Assembly: GCF_964204645.1 (NCBI RefSeq)
Contig: NC_134027.1
Location: forward strand, 6,374,485-6,438,484
Direction of reading: 5' to 3'
Source of the DNA: Tubulanus polymorphus
Lineage: Eukaryota > Nemertea > Palaeonemertea > Tubulaniformes > Tubulanidae
DNA length: 64,000 nt
Part shown: piece after piece, positions 51,763-64,000 of the stretch
Numbering within the stretch: position 1 is the stretch's first letter
How the letters are laid out: every line of letters starts with the position of its first letter
Position numbers and translations under genes: made by a program
The notes under the pieces: generated by a model
Databases searched by the model: none
What the model saw: the letters and a program-made list of their open reading frames with translations, nothing else
What the model was told of the DNA's origin: nothing

Positions 51763-54420
51763 ATGCCAGGAATAGAAAGGTTACACCTGGAAGAGGCTCT
51801 GGAGGACAGTCCGCAGGTGAGAAGAAAATAATAGAATTGTACACAAGTCAACACACCCTACTAGTTTTAGTAACCTAACCTAGTCCTACTAATCGTTGGT
51901 GGTAAGCTTTTTATAATCGGATGAGTTTGTGAAAATATCCGATCGTGAAACTAAGCCACAGACAGGTTACTGACTAAACACACCCCACCCCTTATCTCCT
52001 GCCCCACCTACCACCACCACCAAAAAAACAAAAATCTGTAATCATTTCAATTAAATTTGAATCGAATCATCACACATTTTTTATATTTTATGGTAATTGT
52101 CTTTTCTACCAGACAAGAAGTCTGCTTGGGGTCTTTGAAAATGATGCTGATATTCTGGGCAAATACGCAAAAAGCTTTCATCAGTGTTGTGATAGGATAC
52201 ATCGAGCTCAGGTTAGTTAGGTCCAACTCAACAATGGAAATGCTACTGCAGCGATGCTATAAGCCTGAATCCTCCAGGTTTGCTAGTGTACAGGTCAACG
52301 CTGATTTTTCTTCTAGGCTTTAGCTCTATTTAAAATCTAACGATGTTTTTTTTCAAATTCTATGTAAGCTTATGATCATATGAAACATGCAAAATAATAT
52401 GAACTCTTAACTTCAACTTAATGCATAATTTGCCTGATTTTTTGATTGAAACGTTAATTGAAACATTAATTGAAAATGAACCAATTGGAGGATCAAGTGG
52501 TGCCATCTGAATGGATAGTGGTATGCCATTGTACCTGAAACTTTTATAAGATAAATGTTAAAAATCCATTCCAAATAGAAATTGTATTTATGGTATTATT
52601 TGATATTTTGTTATAGAGTGAATTAAGTGCTGCTACTCAAGCACTCTCACAGTTGTTAAAAAATTATGAAAAACAGGTAAGTTACTTACAGTCAAAATCA
52701 GTGGGCTTTTGAAAGGCATCGTTTCTTCCTATGTTTAGTTGTTTGGTATTAAAATTTCAGAGATTTCCACTGGAATCCGACGATAGCATTCTAACATCCA
52801 CCATCATGCAGTTCTCAACATACTTAGATGAGGTGAGTAGCATGTTTGGTGGAAAATTAGAAATTGAATAATTATTTCACTTCATGCATATATTTTCAGA
52901 TAAGTTCTATGCAGCAAGTTTTAGCGACACAGTTAGCGGACAGTATGATGTACCCCGTTACCCGATTTCTACACGCGGATCTGGATGGTATGAATGACAC
53001 CGCCGTTTAAACCTTACGTGTTCAAATATAACTTTGCCTTTAAATCTTCGGATACTTTTCAGAAATACAAACCATGGGAGAAATGTTTCAGGTTTCTACA
53101 CAAGGTAAAAATGAATCTTTGGCTAGGCCATATAAGGTCTTAATTAAAAATGTGAGCAAATTCAGACAATGCCACTGATGGTGGGAATGACTGGTCATTG
53201 ATTGCGTTCGTATTTACAGAACACGAACAAGCAGTCGCTAAATATATGAAAATACCAAGAAAACGTGACAATGAAAAACAGAGATTCGAAGGAAATGAGG
53301 AACTGTATGTAATGAAGAAGAAATTTCATCAGGTGCAGTTTTGAAAATACATGTAATGCTGAAAATCTTTTTCATGTATGACACTTAATTGATTGTAATC
53401 TTTGTTACTTCTACTTATAGACAGCGCTGCATTATTACTCATCACTCAACGCAATCCAGTATAAACGGAAATATGCATTCCTCGAACCATTGTTAGGATA
53501 CATGCATGCGCATCGTTCATTTTTCCAGTTGTGCAATGAGGCGATCGTGCGACCTGAGACTGAAGAAATGTTAAGCAATATTAGTGCTAGTGTACAAGGG
53601 TAAGTCGATTTTAAGCCATCTCATTTCATACCTGACACCGTTCTGACGTTCATCGTTACTGTCGTAGTTATCTATTGAATGTATTTATTCAGTGTACATC
53701 AAGAAATGAATCAAGAAATTGAACGTTCTGTCGAGTTTATGAACACTTTAGAGCACCAATGCAATCATCTTTATTATGCTGAACCAGTCGGAGATATGCC
53801 ATATATTCCACCTAACTTGAATTTAACACAGAAAGCTGGATATTTGTTCATGAGAAGGTAATCGTATTATAACATACTTTAGTCTATGTTAATAGATGAA
53901 TCCCATATAACAATCTTTCCTAACATTTTTTCACAGTAAAACTGCCTTGTTTGCCAGTAGCTGGGATCGGTCATATTTTTTCATACAAGGTGGCAATCTT
54001 ATGAGTCAGAGCAAGGCTGAGGTATTCGTATTCCTCGTTTGTGATATGTGAAATAAAATGGCTTTTTTGGAGAGAACTGAACCTTAAGACATGCTTTAAG
54101 TGTAATATGGAGCCTAGCCTATGTAGCCTGGTGTCAATTGCTTAGTCATCTACTTTATCTACTTAATATTCAGTTCATCTTATTATCTTTTCATCCGTTT
54201 AACAGGTAGCTGGTGGGCTAGTGTTGGATTTAAATGAAGAAGGTTTACACGCGGAACCTGCTGATGCAGATGATAGAAGATTCATCTTTCATATTGTAGC
54301 CCCGTCTACGAAAAAGTGAGTGAACCACATTTAAACAATCAGGTTTAAGGTGAAATTTGATAAAGAACCGCAGAACTGGATGCTTATGTACCGCTCTAAC
54401 ACAGGGATGGGGGCTAAGAC

Positions 54421-54451
<31 letters not shown>

Positions 54452-57400
54452 TTTACAAACATACTTTTCAGGACTGTGATATTACAAGCTGAAAATGAGA
54501 GAGAACGTGATGAGGTAACGTGGATACAAATTTGTCATTAGCTTTTCTCTTCCATACATTCGAAGTTCCTGATAAAAATGACTTACCGATATATCGCTTG
54601 ATTCAAATTTGTTTTCTTGCAATTTTTTCTATGTCAGTGGATAGCCACGGTGAACAATATTGTTAAAGAGGGAGGATATGTGAAGGATAAAGTTTTGCAG
54701 CCGGTAAAGAAAAGAGTGGCTAGTGTGTCGTCAAAACCAAAACATGACTCGCCAAACGAGGCATCTAGAAGACGTCCACATTCTATTACGTAAGTGGAGA
54801 TTATGAATTGAATAATGATCTGTATGGAAAATCAGAATGGCAATAATATTATGAATTTGTTTAATTTCAGTGGAATTCAGCAATCACATTCTAGTCCCAC
54901 TTCTCCAGACCGGTCACCTGTTGATAATTTTCTATACGGCACTCCGATACAGTTTGATATGATATCACCGAGCGACGAAGGAAAGTCTCTAAATCCTAAG
55001 GAGGGTCCACCTAGGTATGTAACTCGACTTTATAACTCATGTTTTAATGGCAAAACTAATCCAACACAGCTCGAAAGGTTGAAAGGTCAATAATCTGCTA
55101 ATAACTGAATCTACTTCACTGTACATTTTAGCAAGTTTTGATCACGGTTAAATTATTCCCTAAATCTATTTCAATGTACATTAAGCAAGTTAATGATCAT
55201 GATTTAATTATTCCATAGAAGAATTAACCCATTTGATCAGTCGTCCGATGCACTGGCAGAAGAAGGGTCGGAAGAAAAAGAAGCTGCATACTGCCAGACA
55301 TATGTAGTCCGATTTTTGGGTTCAATGGAAGTGGCGGGTGACCGGGGTAAGTATCAGTTAAGTTTCAATATTGAAATAGGTTTCAACATTACGATGTCTT
55401 TATTTGCCATGTCGTACTTTGCAGGTGAAGCACTTGTACACGAGACGATTAGACAGATAATGGCTGCTCGAGCGATTCATAATATATTCAAAATGATGGA
55501 GTCGCATTTGGTTATTACCAATAAGAGTCTAAAACTGTTGGATCCAGCTAATAAGAATGTACGTACAGAATTTGCTTTGGAGGATATTTCTTACTGGTGC
55601 GCTCATAATGAGAACAAGAGGTTTGTAAAGCAAATTTTTGTTTTCATTTGATTCCCTCAGAAGTTCCTGTATATGGAATTCTGTTTGCATGACAACAATA
55701 TTTTGCAGGTTATTTGCCTTCATCACGAGGAACAAAGCAGGTGGTGGAGAACAACCAACTTTTGCGTGTCACGTGTTTGAATGTAATGCAACTGGTGAAG
55801 AGGTCAGTTGTTCTCACATTATTCAAATAGAGATAAATTTGCACCCAGTTTCACAGTTCTGATGAGTTCACATTTGCCTCATTGAAAAATGAACTGATTT
55901 TAACCCGAAGTTTACTGTAATTTACATCTGTGGAACTGGATCCTCGATATAACAAGCTATCGATAAAAACAGATGTATTTACTCGGACACAAGCCCAATC
56001 TATACATATTTTTTCTATATTTTAGATTTGTCAGTCAATAAGTGGCGCTACTAAAGTTGCTTTCCATTCATTAATGGTGAGTACCATAATGATTTTATCA
56101 TCACTTCAGCAACTTTGTGTTATTGCCATTAAGATATGATAGATATCCAATACCACTACTTACATGCACTTCTCTCTCTTTTGCTGTTTTTTAAAAGCCT
56201 AAATTCAACTGCATTTTTACTATTTTTAATTTTTTTTTCATACTTGAATTCTAGCAAACATTACAAGTTTCAGGTACTAAACACGTTTTCATTGTATACT
56301 TCAATACTCATTCTATGTCTTCGGGGACTCTCTTCCTTAATGTATATTGTAATTTGGATGGAGAAATTATTACTTACCGGTAGTTGCCAAATGTGCAGTG
56401 GACTATTTTTATTTTTGACACGGTGTTGGCTGCAGCCTATTGCTTTTATTTGTTCATTATTTCATGCACCAAGTTACTTCACAAAGTAAGCAAGGTGGAG
56501 GAAAGCTGGACTATTAAGTAATATTTTGTCATGAAGGGACAGCTTCAAATGAATTAAGATACTACACTAAAATATCATGTGACTGGCTCCCACTTATTTT
56601 CACTGTACATTCAGTTTTCTATCTAAATAATTGCGCGCTATTTGAAACCTTATGGGAAAAGGTTTTGACTCCCGCTTAATGTGATCACCATCATATTCAC
56701 ATATTTATATCGTTAATATTGAGAAATAAAACCCGAAACTATTTACAATGTATATTCATTTAAAACATATACAGATAACACTACGCTGTTTATCTAATCA
56801 ATTTGCTTTTGATTTGATAATTCGCATATAACTCGTACATATGTGCATGAGTAACTAATAATGGGGTAGAAATTATTCATTTATAGAAATATTTCTTACT
56901 GTATATGTCTTTCTGGATGGAATTTTCAGTCAATTATTCTTTGCATCCAGTATCATTGTTTGTGTTTTGGTAAAGTTTGTTACATCAATAACAATGCTGG
57001 TCTTTACATGATACATACATTAACTTTCTACATATCTTTGTAATGTAAAATCACCATAGTTTCCATTCAATCCTGTTGTCCGTGCCGTGATGCAGGATAA
57101 CAGCAAAGCTCATTCTTCTTTGCATGTTTTCAGTTCATAAACTAGTCTTTCTATAGAATGAATCGTTTTAGGTTGAAGTTCATTTCAGTTTTTACCAAGG
57201 GTTTATTTCAAATTTCAAACAGTCCAACCGCCGCAATTATATTTTGAATGAAAATGTTAAGGCCTTATCTGATCTGAACTAAGTGGAATGGAAGAAAGTA
57301 TATCCATATATATTGACTACAATGCATGCAATATCGTTTTCTGCCAACATGCAAAAAATGAAAATTATCTCACTTTTAGTTCTCTAATGAAGTTATGAAT

Positions 57401-57918
57401 GTTGTTTTGTTTGTAAAAGCATGCGATAGATTGCATTTTTGATGATGTTTTCAATTGTGTTAATGTATGTATTTCAGGAGAGAAGGTCAAAGCAAAAGAT
57501 GAAGGTACAGGAGAAGGTAGGTGTCTATAGATTTATGAAATATACATTCCGTCTTGATAACTTTCCTTTTACACCACAGCTATGCTTATTTAGATGTGAT
57601 TGTGAGTAATTACTTTTTATAAATATTTCAAAAAGGAAACAATGTTTCCGTGAGACTCGGTATCTAGTACTGAAAACAACAACAGAAATTGTGTAACTTC
57701 CAATGATTACGTTTTCCTATATTGTAATCTTGTAGGAGCTACTTCTAGCTAATATCAACAGTCTCGAGGACCGACTTGATGAGGAGGATGAAGCGTCTTC
57801 TTTACAGCTGAGCCCAGATGGGAAATTCCTAGTTCTAGATGATAAAGTTGATTCAACTACTGAGGATGAACTGCTTGACAATACCAATGGGCGTTTGCGT
57901 TGTGAATCTGAAGCTTGA
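51763..57918 (+). CDS. APPL1: APPL endosomal adaptor (BAR-PH-PTB)
   Basis: Rab5 effector on early endosomes linking receptors, Akt signalling and trafficking. Twenty exons join in frame to 698 aa (human APPL1 709): 51763-51816, 52113-52211, 52617-52676, 52761-52832, 52900-52987, 53063-53104, 53220-53332, 53421-53599, 53693-53857, 53937-54021, 54206-54315, 54472-54514, 54638-54789, 54871-55014, 55219-55346, 55425-55620, 55709-55802, 56026-56076, 57478-57516, 57736-57918. Start MPGIERLHLEEALEDSPQ is nearly that of human. BAR spans about residues 5-235 (KYAFLEPLLGYMHAH). PH spans about 283-378 (LTQKAGYLFMR, SSWDRSYFFIQGGNLMSQ, WIATVNNI). The linker motif TPIQFDMISP is near 445. PTB spans about 495-622 (YVVRFLGSMEV, IMAARAIHNIFKMMESHL). 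A charged helix and GKFLVLDD tail follow. It probably represents the single invertebrate APPL, ancestral to vertebrate APPL1 and APPL2. Intron 18 is 1.4 kb and holds nothing recognisable. Confidence 0.95.
54421..54450. repeat. (TGA)10 microsatellite
   Basis: Ten perfect TGA repeats in APPL intron 11, 21 bases upstream of the exon 12 acceptor, so length variation could affect branch-point spacing. Confidence 0.95.
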
Positions 57919-59516
57919 TAATATATAGCATTGATTTTAGTTTACTCATTCGCTACTAAGCTTGAGACATCCCATTCTTTTTGAATATTACAAAGGCCCC
58001 TCCTCACTAGTTACAGCATGTATTGTGTACTCATATTTACTGCTATGCCTAAAGTAAACTTGGCTGATATTGTACCTGAGTGCACTGACCACTAAGTTAT
58101 GGCTAACACTTGAGATTGTGTAGCTCCCTATATCAAGATAAGCGCCAATATCTACAACAATTTATACATTTCGTAATTGTTTTTCACGGAAATATGAACA
58201 TACCAAAATCTTGTTATATCAAATTTTAAAACGTGAAATTTAACTGATAGTCAGTTCATCTCTGTATGATGTTTTATGAAATTTTATATATGTATTGAGT
58301 AACGAGTCGTTGAACAGTAATGATTTGTAGTATTGCAGGTTCATTTATCCGCTCAACTCAAAAGCATTCTTTTGAGGTGAAAAAGTCAAATAAAATACCT
58401 ACTTGTAGTGGTGTTTGATACTGGATTTGACTCATTTCAGCCTTAAACCATTAATGTCGATGACTGTCAGTGATGCAATTTTGTGGGGATATTGGTTGGA
58501 TATTTTATGGCCTCTAAGGGCTTTGTAAGAAGTGTAAATAAGATCGTGTCAAAACCATGTGTAACGTTGGTTTTTCTATATTACATCTAAAACCATATAT
58601 ACCAGTAGTATTTATTGAATTTCTATGAAATGTTTGTAAAATAAATTAGATTAAAAACCTCAAATAAACAATATGCTAATTTACCAAACAATCGATGTTG
58701 TCAGGAGTAGCAGTGTAGCACCTGTGTAGACTATTTATATATGATAATTTGTATAATACAAGACAGGAATAGTAACTAACTGAATTTGTCAGGTCTTGCA
58801 CCAACAGTTCTTAGGGGCTTCAATGGCTTGAATAGCAGGGTTGAGGAAAGGTTTATAGAAATGGATATAATGAATGTGTATGCTTTTTCTATCATTTAGC
58901 TTTTGGGTCGTATGTCGTATGTACATGAAAGCTTAGACTATTCAACTCAAAGGGATTTGGTGAATGCTGTGGATACCATTGCTACGAAATGCTACGAATC
59001 CTCACTTGAAATGATTCGAGGGCCGGGTTGCGAACAGCTATTCGCTGTCAATTATTAGCAAAAGTTAAATAGGCAAATGGTGAAAGATTATTTTTTTGTT
59101 AATGTGCTTTATTTTAAACTGTAAAGATATCTAATATAATATATATATTATATAATCATGTACTAAAAACAACTGTAAGATTTGATATTAGTGTACAGTA
59201 TAATAGTTCTGTTATTTGGTTATTTTTGTTTTTCAATTTTCTGCATGTTTATATTTACAGCTATCATTATGATTTATTTACTATACATGTATTTATCGTA
59301 ATGTGCAAGTGTGGAATTAAAATATTGTCAAATTCACACGTTACATAACTTTTATGTTTACAATTGTACTATATACTAGTGGATAAGAAAAAGAGAATGA
59401 ATTCACATAAATGTTTTCTTGAGTTCTCGTTTCTCAATTCATGGTCATGGATATTCTCAAAATATTGGTTGAACATTGGATCCCTTGTATGACTGTCACA
59501 ATCATTGGAGCACTCA

Positions 59517-59522
59517 AATAAA
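59517..59522 (+). terminator. Candidate distal APPL poly(A) signal
   Basis: AATAAA about 1.6 kb past the APPL stop, the last plus-strand hexamer before the TPRKB 3' end. Earlier hexamers may be used instead. Confidence 0.35.
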
Positions 59523-59565
59523 ACAACTTAAACAACATAAGGTTAATCTTTACGAATATTGGTTT

Positions 59566-59571
59566 TTTATT
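59566..59571 (-). terminator. Likely TPRKB poly(A) signal
   Basis: Minus-strand AATAAA (ttttttattttt on plus), about 34 bases beyond the TPRKB stop, implying a very short 3' UTR. Confidence 0.55.
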
Positions 59572-59604
59572 TTTGACCATTAACAAAATATACGCAACAT
59601 ACGT

Positions 59605-60668
59605 TCATAATGAAACGATGTCCTTGCTCGCAGATCTGCCAATAACAGCCTCTAAAAGACTTCCCACTTCTAGTTCCTTTTCTTTTATTTTACACATCTG
59701 AATTAAGTAAAATGTAAGGCATAATGATTAAGTCAAGATATGAAAAATGTAAGCCAGAAAACTGGCACAGGAAACCACAGGAGGGACAATATTCCTGGCG
59801 TGCTAATGTCAAGCAGTGTTTACTTCTTATACTTTTTATAGGTTAAACACATTCATTGAGGTGACTGATATAATCTTACTAGATCATAAAACAAACCTTT
59901 TTAATTGCAGTTTCATCAGTGAATTGATTAACCAGATCGGTTCCAATTCTAATACCATCAACGGAACTGAGAAATGTTGAAATTTCATCCATCGATGTAT
60001 TTACCTTACAGATCTGAACGAACATTATGGATGTGTCTTTATCTGAGCTGCCATACTTTTTGAAAGCGTCTGATATCTGCAACGTAAATAGAATATTAAT
60101 CAATACAAATCCTCTCAGCTTCCATTGACCTGGAGTATCACAAGCTAATAGTAATAAAAATAATTCTAATACATGATGATGATTCTTCAATGTTATCCAT
60201 ATCATACAATATAACAGAATGAAACTAAACTTTAAATTTGTATTTTTATAGTCAATTCTAATAGCTCATGTCTAATTAAACACTTACATTTTTACTCGGT
60301 GACATGTTGTAAATGATCTCTGAATGTAAATTGCGTGTAACCATTTTACCATTCACGGATAGGTGCAGTGCTTTTGTAGCAGCACATAAGACTTGGAATC
60401 TGTCAATTATCTACAGATACATTAAATATATTCAGTTAGCTACAGCCAAACACTACAGTGTGTAATAAAAGAATGTGATAAAAAACTACTGTTCAATTTC
60501 TACGTCATATCATCATACCATTTTTGGATTTAGTAGAGCCACCTCGATCTCTCCATTCATCACCCTACTTTTTATAGTTGAACAGTTCTTTACATCTTTA
60601 AATAAGGATAAATTTATAGAAAAATCTTCAATAATCGAACAAGGAAACGATTCCATGGGCGCAGCCAT
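59605..60668 (-). CDS. TPRKB: TPRKB / Cgi121, KEOPS complex subunit
   Basis: Binds the PRPK/Bud32 kinase within KEOPS, which makes the t6A base at position 37 of ANN-decoding tRNAs. Four phase-0 exons: 60519-60668, 60288-60410, 59897-60076, 59605-59697, giving 181 aa (human 175). The order of family stretches is SLFKDVKNCSTIKSRVMNGE, ALLNPKMIIDRFQVLCAATK, LHLSVNGKMVTRNLHSEIIY with NMSPSKNISDAFKKYG, then DKDTSIMFVQI and a final LLEAVIGRSASKDIV. The start is the first ATG; an in-frame second ATG lies four codons on. The start codon sits in AAGATGGCTGC, a YY1-like word common at housekeeping starts. Head-to-head with the WIF1-like gene. Confidence 0.94.
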
Positions 60669-61297
60669 CTTGTACAAGTCACATGACCAACAATCACTCA
60701 AATTCAAATGTTACCTTCTTGAGCAAATAAAACCGATAGCGGAGCGGCAGTCTCGTAGACTTTAATTTTTTCCTAGGCGAAAAACAGCCACAACTAGTCG
60801 TTCCGTGGTAGGATTTCTATATGTACTAACGCCAGATTTCACCTCAACAAATGTCACTCAATCTTAATAACACCGGAGCTTCTAAGATCTCATTCGAAAA
60901 ATGAACAATTTATTAGACAGAAAAGAAAAAACGACCAAGAAAAAGGTAACCCGGTAACTCCGCGCCGGCCGAGAGGAATGAAGCCTAAGGAATATGATAA
61001 GAAATAAGGCTACAATATTTGCTAGTTCATTATTATGCTCAGTAACAATTTCTAGTGGCTCGAATCTCGAAGGTAAAATGAGAAAGCGTGCACCTCATTG
61101 CGGCGCGCCGCGTTCATATTCGTTCTCTTGCTATCGACACATCATAACACAAGATTTAGTCAGCATTATTAGTGTGTAACTTCAGACGAAATCGAAAACA
61201 CTGGATTTACGAACGCTGAAATCAACATGACTATTATCAACGTTTGGAAGTTAACATCAGTAGCTCTGACCCATCATCAGCACGAGGAACCAGTCTG
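60669..61297. promoter_or_regulatory. Head-to-head promoter region of TPRKB and WIF1-like gene
   Basis: 629 bases separate the two start codons. The interval is CpG-bearing (for example ccgcgccggccgag near 60960) with no clear TATA box. It contains at least the TPRKB core promoter; the WIF1-like gene may have additional upstream exons or enhancers. Confidence 0.4.
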
Positions 61298-63707
61298 ATG
61301 AGAATGCATTGTTCGCTCTATGTTGTTTTTGTGGCCCTCGTCGGAGGGGTCAACTCCCTGGGGTTATACCACAATCATCACAAACTTGCTATGTGGATCG
61401 ATGAAAACGTTATACAACAATTTTTTGGTGAGTTATGGAATTTTCCAACATATGATTTACATTTAGGCAATAGGAAATTCCAAACTGTATGTGTGAAATA
61501 TATTTCAAGTTTTCTAGAAACAGTTAACAACTCTTTATTGAATATCGCATTTTGTTAGCATGCCACATGCTTCCACTTTTGAGAGCTACGCAAAAAGCGA
61601 AAAACAAAAATCTACAAAACCGCATAACTATAATCGATTCTCTTGCAGCTAAACGGGGTGATATCTTTTCTCTTCGCACAGTTCATCAGGAAACAATAAA
61701 CATATAATATTTCTATGTTTAATATATACTTAATATCGGGTAAATTCTTTCAGTATCGAGTTTAACCTCATAACACAGATCAGTGTTTCCTATATCTATC
61801 GTCTGTTATTGACTATACTCGCGTGTCCGTCTAGTATCAAGCATTTTTTATAACACGCTTGCATATGTCATGTGGTTTCTCGTAGTTTTCATTACGATAA
61901 ATGACCATCTGCGTTTTCATGACATGAATATCGTAAAATTAAACACGTTGTTCTTTTCCATCCAATTTGGAAAATCATTTAGTACTCTTTCTTTTTTTGT
62001 ATATCGGTATCAGATCAGGAAACGAATATATCATTTGCTCATCATTTGCTCCATTAGGATTGGTGACCACACATCTAAGAAATTATTTTTGGCAACGGAC
62101 ACGTTATAGAGGATGGCATCATAAATCGACAAATTAGTCTCCTATTGATATGCGGACGCTATTTCTTAGCGACCATAGGGCGACGGAACGAACGTCTATA
62201 AAAGTGCACTTGAAATTGGCTATTTTTCGGAAGAAATGGAAGCCTTTAAAGACATCGACGCTCACCTACAAAATTGCGCGCTAAATATCATAATCTTGGC
62301 AGACAAACCCATGAATATATGTTCCACTATTGACAGGTGATTGTCGCACTATATTGGCGCTATTGAACACGCTCTCGACAGTTTGGATAAGTTTGACAAA
62401 TATACTTAACTTTATCACGGCTCTAGGTTTTAACTTTCAGCCGATTCATTTGTTTGTTGTTCCCGCCGGAGAAAGCAATGAACTAAAAATTCCAATATAT
62501 TGTATCGCGTGTTGGTTTAGAAATATATTTAAAATTGGACAATGGTTTTGTTGTTTAATTTGTGAGTCGCGGTGCCAACACGTTATGACTATTGGCGCTT
62601 ATACGTCGACGCACGCGGTGGAATAAATATTTCAATCGAATAAAAAAAGAAACCGGTGAAATCAGACTTTAGAAAATTTGTAATTTTGAAAACTTGTTAA
62701 ACTTCGAAGATTAGGAGAAATATTCTAGATATTTTGGCAACAACTTGATAACTTGATGGCTATTCTTATTCCGAAAACTCTTTGCGGTCTATAACTGCGC
62801 ATTAAACTTAACCACAGTTAATAAACATATTGACAATATCAAGTACTTAGCACCATATAAAAATATCTAATTGTATCCTGTGTTATGAGTTTAGATGGAC
62901 CAAATCGAACATACATATTTGTTTTATCAAAGATCAGAAGAATTTGATGTTGTTATTATTGTCTAGCAACAAAATCTATGGTCCGATTTCATTTTCACAA
63001 ACTATAATAAACATAACAAACAAACAAGCTACGATGTTGCGGTTTTGCTTTGCTGCTTCATTACATCATAAGTGGTCGAGAGTTTTTGTCGATAAGACAA
63101 GGCTGTAATGATTAATTGGCTTTCTGGCGAAGTGCCCTATGTAGAAAATGGAAACCCATAAATACCATAGTTAATGCATACTGGATACCGTTCACGTGTC
63201 AGTCATAACTTAAAAGCATTTTAAACGCTAATGGATCTTTTAATTATTACCTCACCTGCAAGGAAAGGTAACTAGTGTCTGTCAAGGGGTGCGGTGGGCA
63301 GATGGCAACGCCAAAGCGAAGACATTCGGTAGGTCAGCAGCATGTCGATATATTTCAACAATAACCAAGATCAACAATGTTTGATGATTAAGACTAGAAT
63401 TCCTAGAAATTTTAATTAGGATTTTGAACTTCACATCGTCATTTCTCAGTAATGCCCAGGAACACTGAACACGTGAAACTGATTTGTTTACTGTTTTTTA
63501 CGCATTTTCACGAAAATCCATGTATTCTCTCGAAACTGGCCTTAAACACGCCTTTTATTTACAGGTGTACCTTACGAGATATACATCATTAAAGATGGTG
63601 CTGTGATACCGTATCTTAAGACACCTCGATTTTTTGAACGTCTACCTCCGATACCTAGTAACGTGTATCTTATAAAGTTGACGTGGCAAGCCGGAAAACA
63701 GTCAACA
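61298..63707 (+). CDS. WIF1: WIF1-like secreted Wnt-binding protein, 5' part only
   Basis: Two coding exons, 61298-61427 and 63565-63707, join in phase 1 and end in phase 0 at ACA|GTAAG; the rest lies beyond the window. WIF domains bind Wnt ligands outside the cell (in Drosophila, Shifted acts on Hedgehog). The start is an ATG giving a signal peptide (MRMHCSLYVVFVALVGGVNS). The WIF domain begins near HKLAMWIDENVIQQFFG and continues YEIYIIKDGAVIPY and RLPPIPSNVYLIKLTWQAGK. The PPIPSNV...LTWQAGK pattern is closer to WIF1 than to the WIF domain of the RYK receptor kinase, but the expected EGF repeats are out of view, so RYK is not formally excluded. Intron 1 is 2.1 kb. Confidence 0.8.
61428..63564 (+). 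other. Intron 1 of the WIF1-like gene
   Basis: 2.1 kb with no host exon. It contains a strong TATA-like word (ctataaaag) at about 62196-62204 and a short frame (MEAFKDIDAHLQNCALNIII...) opening at about 62236 that stops near 62337. Other open frames (61870-62109, 62330-62626) have no recognisable product. Confidence 0.5.
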
Positions 63708-64000
63708 GTAAGTATTCAGGCTATGACCTGAGATGTTGTGTGAACTTTCATCACGTATCTGTTGGATATACGCTTGAAAATTATGAATAAACACAAAATG
63801 AATCATCGAGTTAAAAGAGGAATAATTGCTCGATATTCAATTTTAAATCTAGGACCCCTTTATAAGACTAGTCTTCCGAAGAAACTGATTTCTAGATCAA
63901 CAGCTTCTGTAAATTATCATTTATCTGACGAGAGAGGTTAACTAATAAATTCGAATCATTTTCCAAAAATTATCACTACGAGTTACATAATTCTTATCGA
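63708..64000 (+). other. Start of intron 2 of the WIF1-like gene
   Basis: Begins with a good donor (GTAAGTATT) and runs to the window edge; nothing else is seen. Confidence 0.7.

Larger units (their letters stand above)
57919..59604. other. APPL 3' UTR and convergent gene ends
   Basis: Probably the long APPL 3' UTR. Canonical AATAAA words occur near 58387, 58640 and 58664, with the last at 59517. The TPRKB 3' end enters from the other strand. An AT palindrome lies near 59133-59155. No open frame of note. Confidence 0.5.

Noticed and set aside
56136-56489. 117-codon hydrophobic plus-strand frame in APPL intron 18
   Set aside because: T-rich intron sequence gives spurious Leu/Phe/Ser-rich translation; no homology or start context.

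Overview
This is a eukaryotic, animal nuclear window. It is AT-rich, its genes are split into many short exons with GT-AG introns, and a tRNA gene sits inside an intron. The proteins are ordinary metazoan ones: a BBSome subunit, a WIF-domain secreted protein, the endosomal adaptor APPL and a KEOPS subunit. They read about as close to vertebrate orthologues as those of a slow-evolving marine invertebrate would. A lophotrochozoan (mollusc, brachiopod or annelid) is my best guess, but the window alone does not settle the phylum. All homology calls come from recognising family sequence by eye; no search was run.

Positions 1 to about 31,800 are gene-poor. I see no complete gene there. There are a few exon-like pieces: a possible terminal exon at 822-1022 (+), C-terminal-like exons near 20.7-21.4 kb (+), and a good first coding exon at 29431-29530 (-). 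CpG-richer patches near 10.9-11.4, 13.4-13.8 and 17.4-17.9 kb could be regulatory. Small repeats are scattered throughout.

From 31.8 kb onward the window is gene-dense. In order: BBS4 (-, 14 exons, 548 aa), PRELID3B/slowmo (-, 6 exons, frame problem in exon 3), TMEM229-like (+, one coding exon), PSMD6/Rpn7 (-, 8 exons, 389 aa), a frameshifted metallophosphoesterase fragment (-), an unassigned coiled-coil gene (-, 9 exons, 253 aa) with tRNA-Lys(UUU) in intron 1, APPL (+, 20 exons, 698 aa), TPRKB/Cgi121 (-, 4 exons, 181 aa), and the first two coding exons of a WIF1-like gene (+) that runs off the right edge. Exon boundaries were worked out by hand from reading-frame continuity and splice signals.

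The genes do not form a pathway. The layout shows two compact head-to-head promoters (coiled-coil gene/APPL, TPRKB/WIF1-like) and one tail-to-tail pair with nearly touching poly(A) signals (APPL/TPRKB). The most unusual structures are a two-direct, two-inverted foldback repeat inside BBS4 intron 1, a MITE-like element with CAGGG termini at 42.6 kb, the nested tRNA gene, and the frame break in PRELID3B. I found no CRISPR array, operon, rRNA or complete autonomous transposon.
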